From NCBI GenBank assembly GCA_009801085.1, contig VNWV01000001.1, positions 5,766,001 to 5,830,000 on the forward strand: a DNA stretch of 64,000 bases, written 5' to 3'. The translations under genes were made by a program, and so were the position numbers. Each line of letters begins with the position of its first letter. The stretch's first letter is position 1. The notes below the pieces were generated by a model. That model searched no databases, was not told the origin of the DNA, and saw only the letters and a list, made by a program, of their open reading frames with translations. Of the stretch, positions 32,618 to 43,400 are shown piece after piece. Source of the DNA: Lasiodiplodia sp. COLG20 (lineage: Eukaryota; Ascomycota; Dothideomycetes; Botryosphaeriales; Botryosphaeriaceae).

Positions 32618-35598
32618 TTACTGCTTGGTCGCCTCTTTCGCCTCGCTTGCAGGCTTGGGTGCGCCCTTATCCTTGCCCTCAACACTTGACTCCTTGGCCT
32701 CGTCATCGCTGGCGGACACCTCCGGCGGCTGGCGGCTAGCCTCATCCTCGCCCTTCTCCACCGTCTCGGGGTTCTGGCCCTGAACGTCGGGGTGAGGAGG
32801 GGCAACACCCTCGCCCTCCATCTCCTGGCCCGCCGCGTCCACCACGCGCGTCCGCGTCTCGTAGCGCGTCTTGAAGCTGACCTTGCCCTCGAGCGCCTTG
32901 ACTTGCTCCTCGTCGAGGATGTTACCTTGCTCGTCGCGGTACTCAACCTTCTCCTCGCGGCCGATGATGTTTGCGTTGGCGTTGTCAGCCTGGGGAGTGA
33001 CCTTTTGCTCCTGGGGTTGCTCCTGCTGATCCGCAGGTGCCTCAGCAACAGGGGTGCTCGAAGGCTTCGGCACCCACAAAGGTCCATATTGATCATACTG
33101 TTTCGAACGTTAGTTGGTTCGCTGGCGTACTGCAGTAGGGGAACTCACCGAAGTATGGAAAGTGTTGCAATCCCAGTCCCACTTGTCGAACAACTTGACA
33201 GCCTTGCACTGGTCCTGGGTCCAGGCATTACCGTATGCTAGCGGAGCGTAGAGGGTGAAGACAGTGATCGAGGCAGCAAGGAAAAGAACGGCGCCGGTTT
33301 GTCCGATAACAGGACGCTGCTTCAGACCAAGTCCAGAGAAGCGGTTCGTCGCGAAGTCGTAGATCTGGCAAAGAGCCATGATAGCGAAGTACAGAGCAGG
33401 GAAATAGTGGTGCAGGAACAGCTGGCGTTGCATGAGGTAGAAGGGGAAGTAGTGGAAGAACCAGCCGAGGAGCGTCATGCCGACTTCATAGTCGAAGCGC
33501 TTGAACGTGACGCTGCTGTAGTCCTTGAATCCACGCTGCCAGCGAACAACTGCAAGCGCCTTGACGATGAGGTAAGCGACAACAGCGGCGGTAGAAGACC
33601 ACCAAATCAGAGGGTTGCCAATGAGGTAGATCTGGCGGTGGTTTTGACCCCAGAAGTTGATACCACGCTTAAGAATCGGCCAGGACGGAGGACGAGAGTC
33701 CCACGCGTGAGATTCAGTAAGGCCAGCGTTCGTCTTCCACATGACCTTCTGAAGCTCCCAGAACTTGCCGAAGAACCCAGGGTTTCTGTAGTTGACCTTC
33801 TCGGCATCAGGGCCGAGCTTGGGGTGGTCGTTCGACTCGATGTACCAGATGCTATTAGGAAGAGTACCACCGCGGGCACAAGTGACTTCCTGCTGCTCGT
33901 ATCCCCAATCGGGAAGCTTGACCTTGTGCGAGAAAAGCGTACAGCCCGTCATGATGTGGACAAGCTTGAACTTCGTCTGAATCGTGCGAACCCGCTTCTT
34001 GGCCTTCTCTCCTTCGGACAACCATGGAACGATTTCGACCTTGAAAAGATCGTTGGCGTCGCCCTCAAAACCCTCATAACCGTACGCGGAAACCTCGTTC
34101 TGCCAATCGGCCTCAGAAACCGGAGGGCGGACATCGTGAGAGTGGAGACGGCGATCAGTGGTAATGTGGTAAAGCTTAATGATAGCGCCATCCTCAATCC
34201 AGGTAGGATCAAGGGCATCCCAAGCAGCGGGTCCGGGAATTGTGGTGTTGTCAGGAAGCACAGGCTGTGTCTGGTTCTCAAGCAGCCAGATGTTGTTCTC
34301 ATCCTTGTGGGGGTACAGGGTAATCTGCTGCTGGTTGCTTCCGGTAGGGTACATGTGGGCGTGAGAGTGCAGGTAACCACCCTGGGTGTTGTGGTGACGG
34401 AGAGTGATCCTGCTCCCAAACGCAACGTCGGCAGCAACGTCAGCCATGCCCTTGTTGTTCAAAGTAGCCTGGAATTCCGAAGACATGAAGCCGTCGCCCT
34501 CGCCGGGGTTGACCAAGCAGAGGAAGTGGATCGCGAACATTCCAACGTAGAAGCCGACGGGAATGATCACGAGGCAGAAGAAGCGGGCGAAGAAGTGCTT
34601 GAACCAGAGGCGCTGCGGAGGATTAGCACACTGATTGCTTACAGAAAAGACTCAGAGCTTACAGGAGTAACATTCTTCGGGTCACCGAGAAGGACCCACA
34701 ATTGAAGAATGGTCAAGCTTCCCACCCAAGCAATCGTGAACAAGCCGACCCACTTCACGCTGGCAGTGGCTCCCAAACCCAGACCAGTCAGAACAAGGTA
34801 TGTCCACCAGGCAGGCTTGAAAGCCTTGGAAGGTCCCTGTTCGTGCTGGTTCATAAAGAGAGTCCAGTTGAGTGCGGTGAAAGCGGTGAAGATGACCAAG
34901 GGAGAGTCCAGGAGAATAAGGCGGGACTGAGTGACAAAGCCATTCTCTGTACTCATGTTAGTCGCCGTGTTAGAAACATCAATTGGCTTAATCCATACCA
35001 AAGATGAGCAGGCCGGCACCAAGTGCGGCAATGTTGGTTTGAGCGCCATAAGCCTTGAGAGTCAGGAACATAGTGGGAATGGTCATGACTCCCAGAATCG
35101 CTGGAAGGAGACGCATAGCCACGTATGGAACCTTGGGCTCGATGTAGTCCTTGCCAATGTCCTTGAAATCGAAGTCGCCGTCGAATCCGGCCAGCCATCC
35201 AGCCAAGGTGATGAGAAGCTTCGCAAGCGGCGGGTGGACGTCCATGAAGAACTTGCCCTTGATGTACTTGGAGGCGAAGCCACCGAAGCTACGTGGAGCG
35301 CGCCGTCAGCATGCAGGAAAAGCGTTTCGCAGAGGTGCGGCTGAACTTACTGGACCTCGTCGAAGACAACGCTGCCAGGCTGGTAGATGCGGAAAAGACG
35401 CACGCCGGCGGCGACCAGCGTGAGCAGTCCGAGCAGCTGCCAGTCGGAGCCGGGCAGCTTGGAAATGTCATTGTCCTTCACGCCCTCGGAGGTGTAGTCG
35501 CGGGCGTGAGATTTCTGATTCTTGGATCGCGCAGGAGATTTGCCTCGACCGCCGCGCGGCGAGGGCTGCTGCTGGAGCAGCGTCTTTTCCGAGCCCAT
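32618..35598 (-). CDS. pmt2: Dolichyl-phosphate-mannose:protein O-mannosyltransferase, PMT2 type
   Basis: Exons 35598-35351, 35288-34999, 34946-34663, 34612-33149 and 33097-32618 give 921 aa. GT39 enzyme of the ER membrane that moves mannose from dolichol-P-mannose to Ser/Thr of secretory proteins. The acidic motif VVFDEVHFGG (near residue 80, split by intron 1), FMDVHPPLAK and ENGFVTQSRLILLDSPL are typical; the MIR region contains GGYLHSHAHMYP, LHSHDVRPPVSEADW and FSHKVKLPDWGYEQQEVTC. C-terminal membrane block is FFHYFPFYLMQRQLFLHHYFPALYF. The wording of the MIR region and ENGFVTQSR fits the PMT2 subfamily (A. nidulans PmtA type) rather than PMT1 or PMT4. A long acidic cytosolic tail (exon 5, 160 codons) ends the protein. 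Confidence 0.95.
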
Positions 35599-36669
35599 GG
35601 CGGAGATGCCGGAGTACGCTCAGACGTTAACTTAGAGTTGGGCCTGATTCGCGACGGGCATGCTACGGCTTGGCCTGCGCTGAAGAGGACGGCGGACGAT
35701 GGGCGCAGCGTCGCGTACGAGCGGCGTCTGGCAATTGATGGGATGCGGGGCGGAGTTGGGGGTGGAGGTGTCAGAAAGGTGTGAAGGAGTGACAAGAAGG
35801 GCGAAGAAGACACCTGGCCGCGGTGGGACGGGTGTGGTGATGGAGTTCTGGAAGAACAGGGGATTGGATGGAGATCTCCCTTGCCGCGTAGTACTTGTCA
35901 AGGTGGCCTTGGCCCCTGCGCAAGCTCCAGAAATAGGTCGAAAATGCCGCCGAGGCTCCAGCCCAGCGGGGCAACATGAACCACACTGAGGCATGTGAAG
36001 TATATGAGCTGCGAGATGATCTGCGCTGCCCGAGTTCTAGAGACATATCCGCCACATGCCTCTCCGCGTTGTTTCGTGCCTCGTTGGGACCGGTGTCGAC
36101 GCGTCGCGCCTCCGCCCCTTAGCGTTCTGCGCGCCGTTGAGTCCCCGCCGTACACCACCCGCCCAACGGCTTAGGCGTACCATTGGACAATTGATCTCTT
36201 GATGGTTGGAACCGACCTTCTGGAAGGCAGAGGTGCCCGGTTGACAATCCTAACCGGCCAGCTGCGCGACGCTCGCTGCAACGTAAGTCACTCTAGCAGG
36301 CATTGTAGACGGGTTCGCGCAAAAGAATGCACAATGCGCCACGTAGAATGCACTGGGAGCTAATTTAAGAATGATAATCAGTACGCTCCCTGTACCGCGG
36401 GTGCGACTCAGCCGGCGTGCGCTGCGCTGGACCCTGGCGTCGAAAAATGCCCGGTGCCAAGATTTCCGCTCCGCTTTCCGCCCGGGACGGATTAAGGTGG
36501 CGGCGTGTTTGCGTCTGCCCTCGAGCTTCCCGTCCTCGCGCTCATGCAACCGCGAAGCGGCCGACACCATCCTCACGTCCTCCGCACCCGGTCGCCCTTT
36601 TCCCCCGAGACACCGCACGCCGACCGCCGCTTCCGCCTTTAGTTTTGAGAGCGCGACGAGTCTGCCGCG
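35599..36669. other. Divergent promoter of PMT2 and SF3a1 genes
   Basis: About 1.07 kb between two divergent housekeeping genes. Several mutually overlapping ORFs, none with family support. GC-rich. Confidence 0.6.
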
Positions 36670-38251
36670 ATGGCGACACCTACCCCTACGAACGGGCTCG
36701 ACTCAGTCGGCCAGCTCCCGGCCGGCGTCATTCGCCCTCCCAAGGAACTCCACGAAACAATCGAGAAGACCGCAGGCTACGTTTCCCGCAACGGCAAGGT
36801 CTTTATCGAGCGCCTTCGTGCAAACCACCGGACCAACCCCAAGTTCTCCTTCGTCTTCGAAGAAGACCCGTTCTTTGCTTATTTCCAGTGGCGCATTGAG
36901 GAACACAAGAGCGGCCGCGGAGCTCAGCCTGGCGCAGGACAACTGGGTGCGGATGGCGCTATCCAGCAGGCTAGGCCTTCAGGCCCGACCGAACCGCCCG
37001 AGTTCCACTTCTCTGCACGTATGCCAAACATCAACGCGCAGGATCTCGACGTCGTCAAACTAACCGCTCGCTTCACTGCGAAGAACGGACGTGCTTTCAC
37101 CACTCAGCTCGCCCAGCGCGAGGCCAGCAACTCGCAGTTTGACTTCCTTCGCCCCCAACATAGCCTGAACCAGTTCTTCAACCGTCTGGTCGAGCAGTAC
37201 AAGGAACTTTTGTCGGGTGAGAATGAGGAGGAGCGCAAGGCACAACTGGAGGAAAACGTCAGGAACAAGTTCAATATGCTTGAGAAGGCCAAGGCACGTG
37301 CCGAGTGGACCAAATACCAAGAGAAGCAGCGTCAGGAAAAGGAGCAGAAGGACGAGGATGAGCGCGTCGCCTACGCCGAGATCGACTGGCATGACTTTGT
37401 CGTCGTTGAGACGGTGCTCTTTACCGATGCTGATGAGCAGACGGAGCTTCCACCTCCGACCTCACTCAATGACCTGCAGAGCGCCTCGCTGGAGCAGAAG
37501 GCGGCCATGTCCCTTCGCCCCCACAACATGCGCATTGAGGAGGCAATGCCGGATGAGGATTTCTCTCAATGGAATCAACCTCCCCCTGCCGTCCAGATGC
37601 CCCAGCCCCAAGTTCTGCCCTACCAACCCCACCCTCAGGCAACGTATGCGACAGGCCAGATCCCCCAGCGCACGGCACAAGAGGAGGAGGAGGAGCGTCT
37701 CATTCGCGAGAGGAGGGAGCAGATGGAGAGGGCACAGCACGCTCAGGCTGCTGCCAAGGCTGGACCGCCGCAGATGAAGATCAGAAGCGACTACGTACCG
37801 AGAGCCCAGGCCAAGCGCAAGGTTGCTAATCAGACCGCTTGCCCGAACTGCAACCAGCTGATTGACGTTGACGAGCTCGAGCAGCACATGAAGAGTAAGT
37901 TTACACCGGTATTTTTCCATGTCAGCTCAAATACTAATCCACCTTATAGTCGAGCTCCTCGATCCTCAGTGGAAGGAGCAGAAGGCCAAGGCGGACGCTC
38001 GCTTTTCCACCAGCAACCTGTCGACGCAAGATGTCGCAAACAATCTCAAGCGTCTTGCCAGTCAGCGCGACGACATCTTCGATCCGACGACAGGAGCCCG
38101 CATCTCTGCCGAGGAGGAAGCCAGGAGAAAGAGGGCGGCCAACGGATACGATGGACAGCCTACGAATGCAGATGCGGCCCAGATGGCTCAGATGCAGGGT
38201 ATGAACATTCAGGAACAGATCCGCCAGATTCACCAGAAGTTCAAGCAGTGA
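36670..38251 (+). CDS. SF3A1: Splicing factor 3A subunit 1 (Prp21/SF3a120 homologue)
   Basis: Exons 36670-37894 and 37950-38251 give 508 aa. U2 snRNP component that, with SF3a60 and SF3a66, readies U2 for branch-site binding. Two SURP modules: residues about 30-80 (IEKTAGYVSRNGKVFIERL ... FFAYFQWRI) and about 128-180 (LTARFTAKNGRAFTTQLA ... FFNRLVEQY). Next comes the conserved Prp21 region with FVVVETVLFTDADE, then a P/Q-rich linker, and CPNCNQLIDVDELEQHMK (near residue 394) just before the intron. The C-terminal ubiquitin-like domain of the animal protein is absent, as in other fungi. Divergent from PMT2. Confidence 0.96.
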
Positions 38252-38666
38252 GGAACCACGGATCCAGAATTGTACAAAAACATGAAGCTATGGGTTTGCG
38301 GGCGGCCATGTAACGGGAGCATCACTGGCGTTGGTGGGGCTAAGGACTTCTCAGGCTTGCTTTTATGGATATCAGGCTGACAGAGCCATTTTTGGTAGTT
38401 CGGCGCAATAGTGCAATGCGCAATACAAATGCACCGGGTGTAGCAAAAAGATGATGAATTTGCATAAGCACTGGAACGTGGCGATTTTTTGAGGTGCTAA
38501 GGTGCTAGGTAGTCTCTTATCTCCGCAGATATTCCCGGCACCGAGGAACGGCCAGCGAGCGAGCTTCTTTTCCATCCATGACATAAACGCCCAGCGACAC
38601 CTCTCCGCCATCGCCTGCCTCTCTCCCACCGTCGCTTCGGATCACCTTTTGCACGCAATCGCCAGT
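38252..38666. other. Short intergenic region before ISD11
   Basis: About 415 bp, 3' region of SF3a1 and promoter of ISD11; no other feature seen. Confidence 0.6.
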
Positions 38667-39449
38667 ATGTCCGCGGTCGCAGCAGACACCGCATACCAGG
38701 CGCGCTCATTGGTGAGTCACTAATTACTGCCCGCGTCGCAGTGTTGCCCATCGCCTCCGTCATCAAGCGTCGCGCCTCCGCAAAATCGCATATTGTCCGC
38801 GTGGTCGATTTTTGCCTGCGGACGCTTGCTGCTAGGGAGCCGCTTTATCTGAACCATTTTCTGACAACACTTGTACTGTAGTACCGCTCCCTCCTGCGCC
38901 AGGCCCGTCAGTTTGCTGCCTACAACTTCCGCGAGTACGCGTTACGTCGGACGAAAGATGCTTTTCGCGAAAACCAGCGCCTGACCGATTCGCGGGAGAT
39001 ACAAGATGCCATATCAAACGGCTTGAAGGAGTTGCAGTCTCTAAAGGTGCGTTCTTTTCGCTCGGCAGTCGGACGTGCTCTCCGGTCGTGTGCGCTGGAT
39101 GCAACCGATGGACACAAAAGGACTACGCTTGTCGCATTGATGCGCCAATCGATGACAAGAAGCATCAGCGGAGCAACCGTACAGCTCGCTTCACTAAATG
39201 CTTAACTTTCGTCCATGTGTCCGGTGTTGCTTATCCTCGGAGACTGCGGAGTTCTACGTCGTCGGGCCGGTTCTTGAATTATTACCGCGCGTCGTTGCTG
39301 ACACTCGTGACTCACAGAGACAAACTGTTATCAGTCAGTTCTACCAGCTTGACCGGTTAGTGGTAGAAGGCGGCAAGACCGGCAAGCAAACTGGTGGAGA
39401 AGGCGGCATTGTCAGGCAGAAGGATACAGGGTACGTTTCCGTTCCGTAA
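38667..39449 (+). CDS. ISD11: ISD11 (LYRM4), LYR-motif partner of the cysteine desulfurase Nfs1
   Basis: Exons 38667-38711, 38882-39046 and 39318-39449 give 113 aa. Isd11 stabilises mitochondrial Nfs1 in iron-sulphur cluster assembly. The LYR motif is formed across intron 1 (L15 | Y16 R17). Further family marks are [22 protein letters not shown] and [19 protein letters not shown], matching yeast Isd11 closely in layout. Intron 2 is 271 nt, long for this window. An alternative donor at 39431 and acceptor before 39482 would change the last residues (stop at 39494 instead of 39449); both ends are unstructured, so this affects little. Mitochondrial matrix protein, conserved in eukaryotes. Confidence 0.92.
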
Positions 39450-39940
39450 CAACACTCTTGGCCTCACCCATTGTCGTACAGCCAGCACAGGTAGAGCTAA
39501 CGGAGCGGATGCAGCTGGGACTAGATCTGCGTTGGATTATGATGGAAGAGACATTTCTGTAATTCACGGGCGCGGAGGGCACTTGGGGCATTTACGATAT
39601 CAATCTCCGCTGGAACTGTATCGATAGGATCGTGCTGGCAGGCGTCATGTGTGTAAATCAGCGATAATACAGAAGCACTTGTGATTTTTCTCACTCCTGT
39701 GTATGCCGACTGCGGCTTTGAGACGGCGCCCCAGCCGCGGGCGGCAAAACCGTGACGCGCCCAGACCTGCTTAGTCACGTCCAGACGCACGGACTCGACT
39801 GGAAACAACACGTGCTCGCAGGCGCAAGACTCGCGACGACTGTTGCTCTCTCACCCATCCACGCGCCGCGCCTACTTCCGGTACTCACCCATCACTACTC
39901 CGCACTACATTGGCTCTTGCCCACGTGCGAACCTTTTATC
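39450..39940. other. Intergenic region, no gene seen
   Basis: About 490 bp between ISD11 and the proline-rich protein gene; promoter and 3' sequence only. Confidence 0.55.
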
Positions 39941-42310
39941 ATGGCACCGGTAAGTGAAGCTCATTTTTCCTTCTATTCCCACCCTGTGAATGCACACGCG
40001 CGCCCCGTAACCCCCGATCTGGCCGACGCGATCTGGACCTGGACCTGCAATGTTCCCGAGCTAGGACCCTGGTACCGCCATTATCGCCTGCGTCCCACGG
40101 CAGGGTGATACACCGTCTCTCGTCTCCCAAATCCGCAAATGGGCACCGTATTTCAAGCTTGCAAAAGATGTTTTGCAGCCTTGTGCCCTCTGCGCAGGTT
40201 CAGCATCGCGTTCAGTCTTTCTCGCAGTTTTTCCATTACGTTTTTATTCAAAGATGCTGTTCAATGCACGGCATCGATCTTTCATTTCGCGGTGCGATAA
40301 TTGCTGGAGCGTCTATTCGAAGAATCCGGTCATTTGTCTCCCATCCCTGCGGAATCTCTCTCAAGGGCATCGACGTTACACTCCTGATGGCTTTGATCCC
40401 ACTTACAATGGACCACTATACCACGGACTCTGCCGTCTTCCCGGCACTATACATCAGCCTCCCAGCCGCAGCAAGGGCCATTTCTTGGATGAACGAAGGC
40501 ATTCTCTTACGCTCCTGGGCCCATTATTCTCATTACCTTGAGTGTTACGCTTTCTATCGACGAAGTTCCCATTACACAGGTGTCGGAGATAGCCCATTGC
40601 TGCTCAATTTATCCATCCTCGCTTTTGTTACGACAATTGACTCCTTCCCATCTCAATACTACTTTTCGTTTTCAAGGTCAAATAGTCCGACTCTTCTAAC
40701 TTTCCCGACAGTTCCGTCCAAGTGGCCGAAGCAACCGGTCCGGCCGTGGTCAGGTCGACCATGACGTTTTTGAAGGTCTGCCAATCCGCCAATGGCGGCA
40801 AGCAGAGACCACGGTTGGCCCCACAATCAATCAAAATCAGCAGCCGCTATCAAAGGACGACTGGCCTGAACCTCCGATGCCACGCGACTCGCAGCTATTA
40901 CCAGACCACAGCCAGCTATTACTACGAGCTGCACGAGCTGGAAGGCTCTACAAACTGCCAACCCCACCAGATGAAGAGGAGAAGGAGAAGGGTGAAGAGG
41001 AGGAGGAGACAACAGCCAAGGAACCTCAAACCGGCTACACTACCAAGAAATGGTCCCAGGTCCCCCGCCACATGGAAGAACCGGAGCCGGAGTACCTTGC
41101 TAAGAGAAGGAAAGGCCTGCCATCGGCATTTTCGAGGCAGAGCACGAACGGCCATTCTGTGCCCAGCGGGCCGATGAGAGAAACTAAAGTCAAGAAGACC
41201 GACGCTGATGGGAGCGTTCATGTTTACAAAGTTCTGGTGCCTGAAGGGCAAACAGTGGAGGGAGAGGTCGCTGAAGAAGATGTGGAAATGAAGGAGGCGG
41301 CCCCAGAAGAGGCTCTTCCTGGAACGGTGGTTGAGGGCGTTGGTGTCGTCAACGCTGAGGGTGTCGTAGTAGCGAATCAGCCAACTCCCCCGCGGCGCAG
41401 GCCGCCTCCGCCTCGCAGAAAGCCTAAGAAGGGACCTGGCAGGGGTCGGAAGAAGGTCATGTTCACTCCCGGCGAGGGTGCCAACGGTGCAGCAACTGGA
41501 GCCGATGGTAGCGCACAGGGCGGGGACCCGAATATTAAAAGCGAGGGTACCCCTGCTCCAGGTGACACGCCGATGGCCGAGGGTGGAGATGACGATGAGG
41601 AAGGCTCCGAGGGCTCCGAGGGGGATGAGGAGGACGATGAGAACCGCGAAGGGTCACCAACTCCCGGCGTGAACACGCCGCTACCCAAGACGGAAGAATC
41701 GGCCACTCCGGCTCCGGCACCAGGCCCCACTGAGTCAGCTTCTACATCTGTCCCGCCTGAAGGAGCGCAGGCACCAATTGCTACGACTGAAGTCCCTCCC
41801 ACTGCGCCCGAACAGGTTATTCCCAAGAAACGACGCGCCAGCTCCAATGACCGGGATGCGTCAAGCTCACCGGATCTCCCGCTCGCAGGAGCACCCGGCA
41901 GCAACAGCCGTCAGAACTCGGAACAACGCAAGACCAAAACGCCTACCCCTCCGGCGAAGAAATCGGCCACTCCACCTCAAACGACGGAGACGAAGATAGA
42001 ACCTGAACAAGCGGATCAGCCAATTTCAGCGCCAGAGGCCCCATCAGAAGAAAAGCCCGAACAACCTCAAGAACCTCCAAAAGAGAACACGCCTGAACAA
42101 AAGGGAGAAATTCCGGCGGAGCCGCCTACACAGCCGGCAGAGCCGGGGCCCGCCGAGCAGCAACCAGAGTCCGAGGCCATGGATATCGATACACTGGTTG
42201 CGCTGCCCGAGACGGGGACGCTGGCGCCAGCCGATGGTCAAGCAGCCGAGAGTGAGTTGGATATTTTTGGGAGCTTGGAACAGCAGTTGGAGAATGAAGG
42301 AAACAACTGA
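39941..42310 (+). CDS. Proline-rich, acidic, probably nuclear protein of unknown function
   Basis: Exon 1 is just 9 nt (ATG GCA CCG, 39941-39949) followed by a GTAAGT donor; exon 2 is 40712-42310 after a CTAAC branch site and ACAG. The phase-0 join gives 535 aa, starting MAPFRPSGRSNR. The frame of exon 2 has no ATG before 40877, which supports the micro-exon. Residues about 80-95 hold the RDSQLLPDHSQLLLRAARAG block, the only compact part. The rest is disordered, rich in P, E, T and A, with a basic GRGR/RKPKK stretch (AT-hook-like) and an acidic D/E run. A chromatin or transcription-related protein is inferred. If the micro-exon is wrong the protein would begin at 40877 (477 aa). Confidence 0.75.
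39950..40711 (+). other. Unusually long first intron (762 nt)
   Basis: Bounded by CCG|GTAAGT and CTAACTTTCCCGACAG. Internal ORFs on the plus strand (40105-40764, 219 codons) are not supported by family or codon use. It may hold a 5' regulatory element or more than one intron with a small untranslated exon. Confidence 0.55.
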
Positions 42311-43400
42311 GTTGCCGATTGGAAATTGTTGGGTTTTGGGTAGCCGGTAAACTGGATTGGGTAAAAGGTGTGGAGGAGCCGTTGGCCACGGCTATTGTTT
42401 GGTATAAGCAGGGGGCATTCCTCCTGCGTGTAACCCGGATGTCATTTTAATCGTGTTTCTTTTCTCTCTTAAGCAAGACAGTCCTTGTGCTATTAGAAGA
42501 ATTTTCATTGATTGCAGACATTGTCAGCTTCTAGAAGCTTTCAATCCTGTTTTTCTTTTTTTATAGAGGCCACTTCGCCCTACACCTTATCACGAAGAGG
42601 ATTTCTGATATGTTTGAATATGATCCTCTCACACCTTTCAGCGTTCGCAAGCAGAAGATAGCATACCAAATCTGGGCAGTTGAGCTCAGATTCCAAGTGT
42701 CAGTATACACGGGGGAGATGGCTAGTAACAATGGATTGGATGAGTAGTAGGTTCAGATTAGCGAGGTAGGATTTTGATGGACTGTGAGCTCATTCGTTGA
42801 TTTATTAGGCCTTGTTGCCTGACCTGCTTATGGTTGTCGTTACCTCGGCTATAAGCTTAAGCGTATATGACCAATCCCATGCATTCATCTTGACCAACAC
42901 AACTCTATCCGATTGCTTATTAGAGCCTCATGCAACCTAGAAGCATACGACAGCCCAGCTCGCTCGGACCCTGGAGCACACGAAAGCCTGATGCTAAGAA
43001 TAGATTGGTGAATGTTCTGGATTAGCGCAATATTGAGGCGAGGAGGTGGCGAATAACGCGCTTGCCGCCGACAACCCCGCCATCGCCGCCCCCACCTTCA
43101 GGTGTTTGAGCATTCGTCACGTGGGAGCCATCTTTTGGGTGGCCTGAAGTCAGATAAGGGCGTCTGAAGCAGCAACGGCTGTATCACTTGCCGAGACAGT
43201 AAATGGCAGGATGTCGTGCAGCATGATCGTTGGCAGATCCCGTCCTCCCGCGTTGTCATTACCCGAGGCTGTTCGTCCGCAACAGGGATCGCTGCCAACG
43301 CAAGTGGGGAGTGGCTGCTGGTGCAGTGGGGACAGCGGCCAACACTAAAGTGGAACTCAGCTGACGAGAGAAAGGCCGAGACTATCGATTACCTACATCG
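42311..43400. other. Intergenic region, no gene seen
   Basis: About 1.1 kb, AT-rich on the left. Nothing but short ORFs. Confidence 0.6.

Noticed and set aside
33299..34705. Long 468-codon ORF on the plus strand
   Set aside because: It lies opposite exon 4 of the PMT2-type gene, whose protein is clearly conserved; this is an antisense shadow.
40105..40764. 219-codon ORF inside the long intron
   Set aside because: It ends across the well-supported acceptor of the next exon in another frame and has no recognisable domain.
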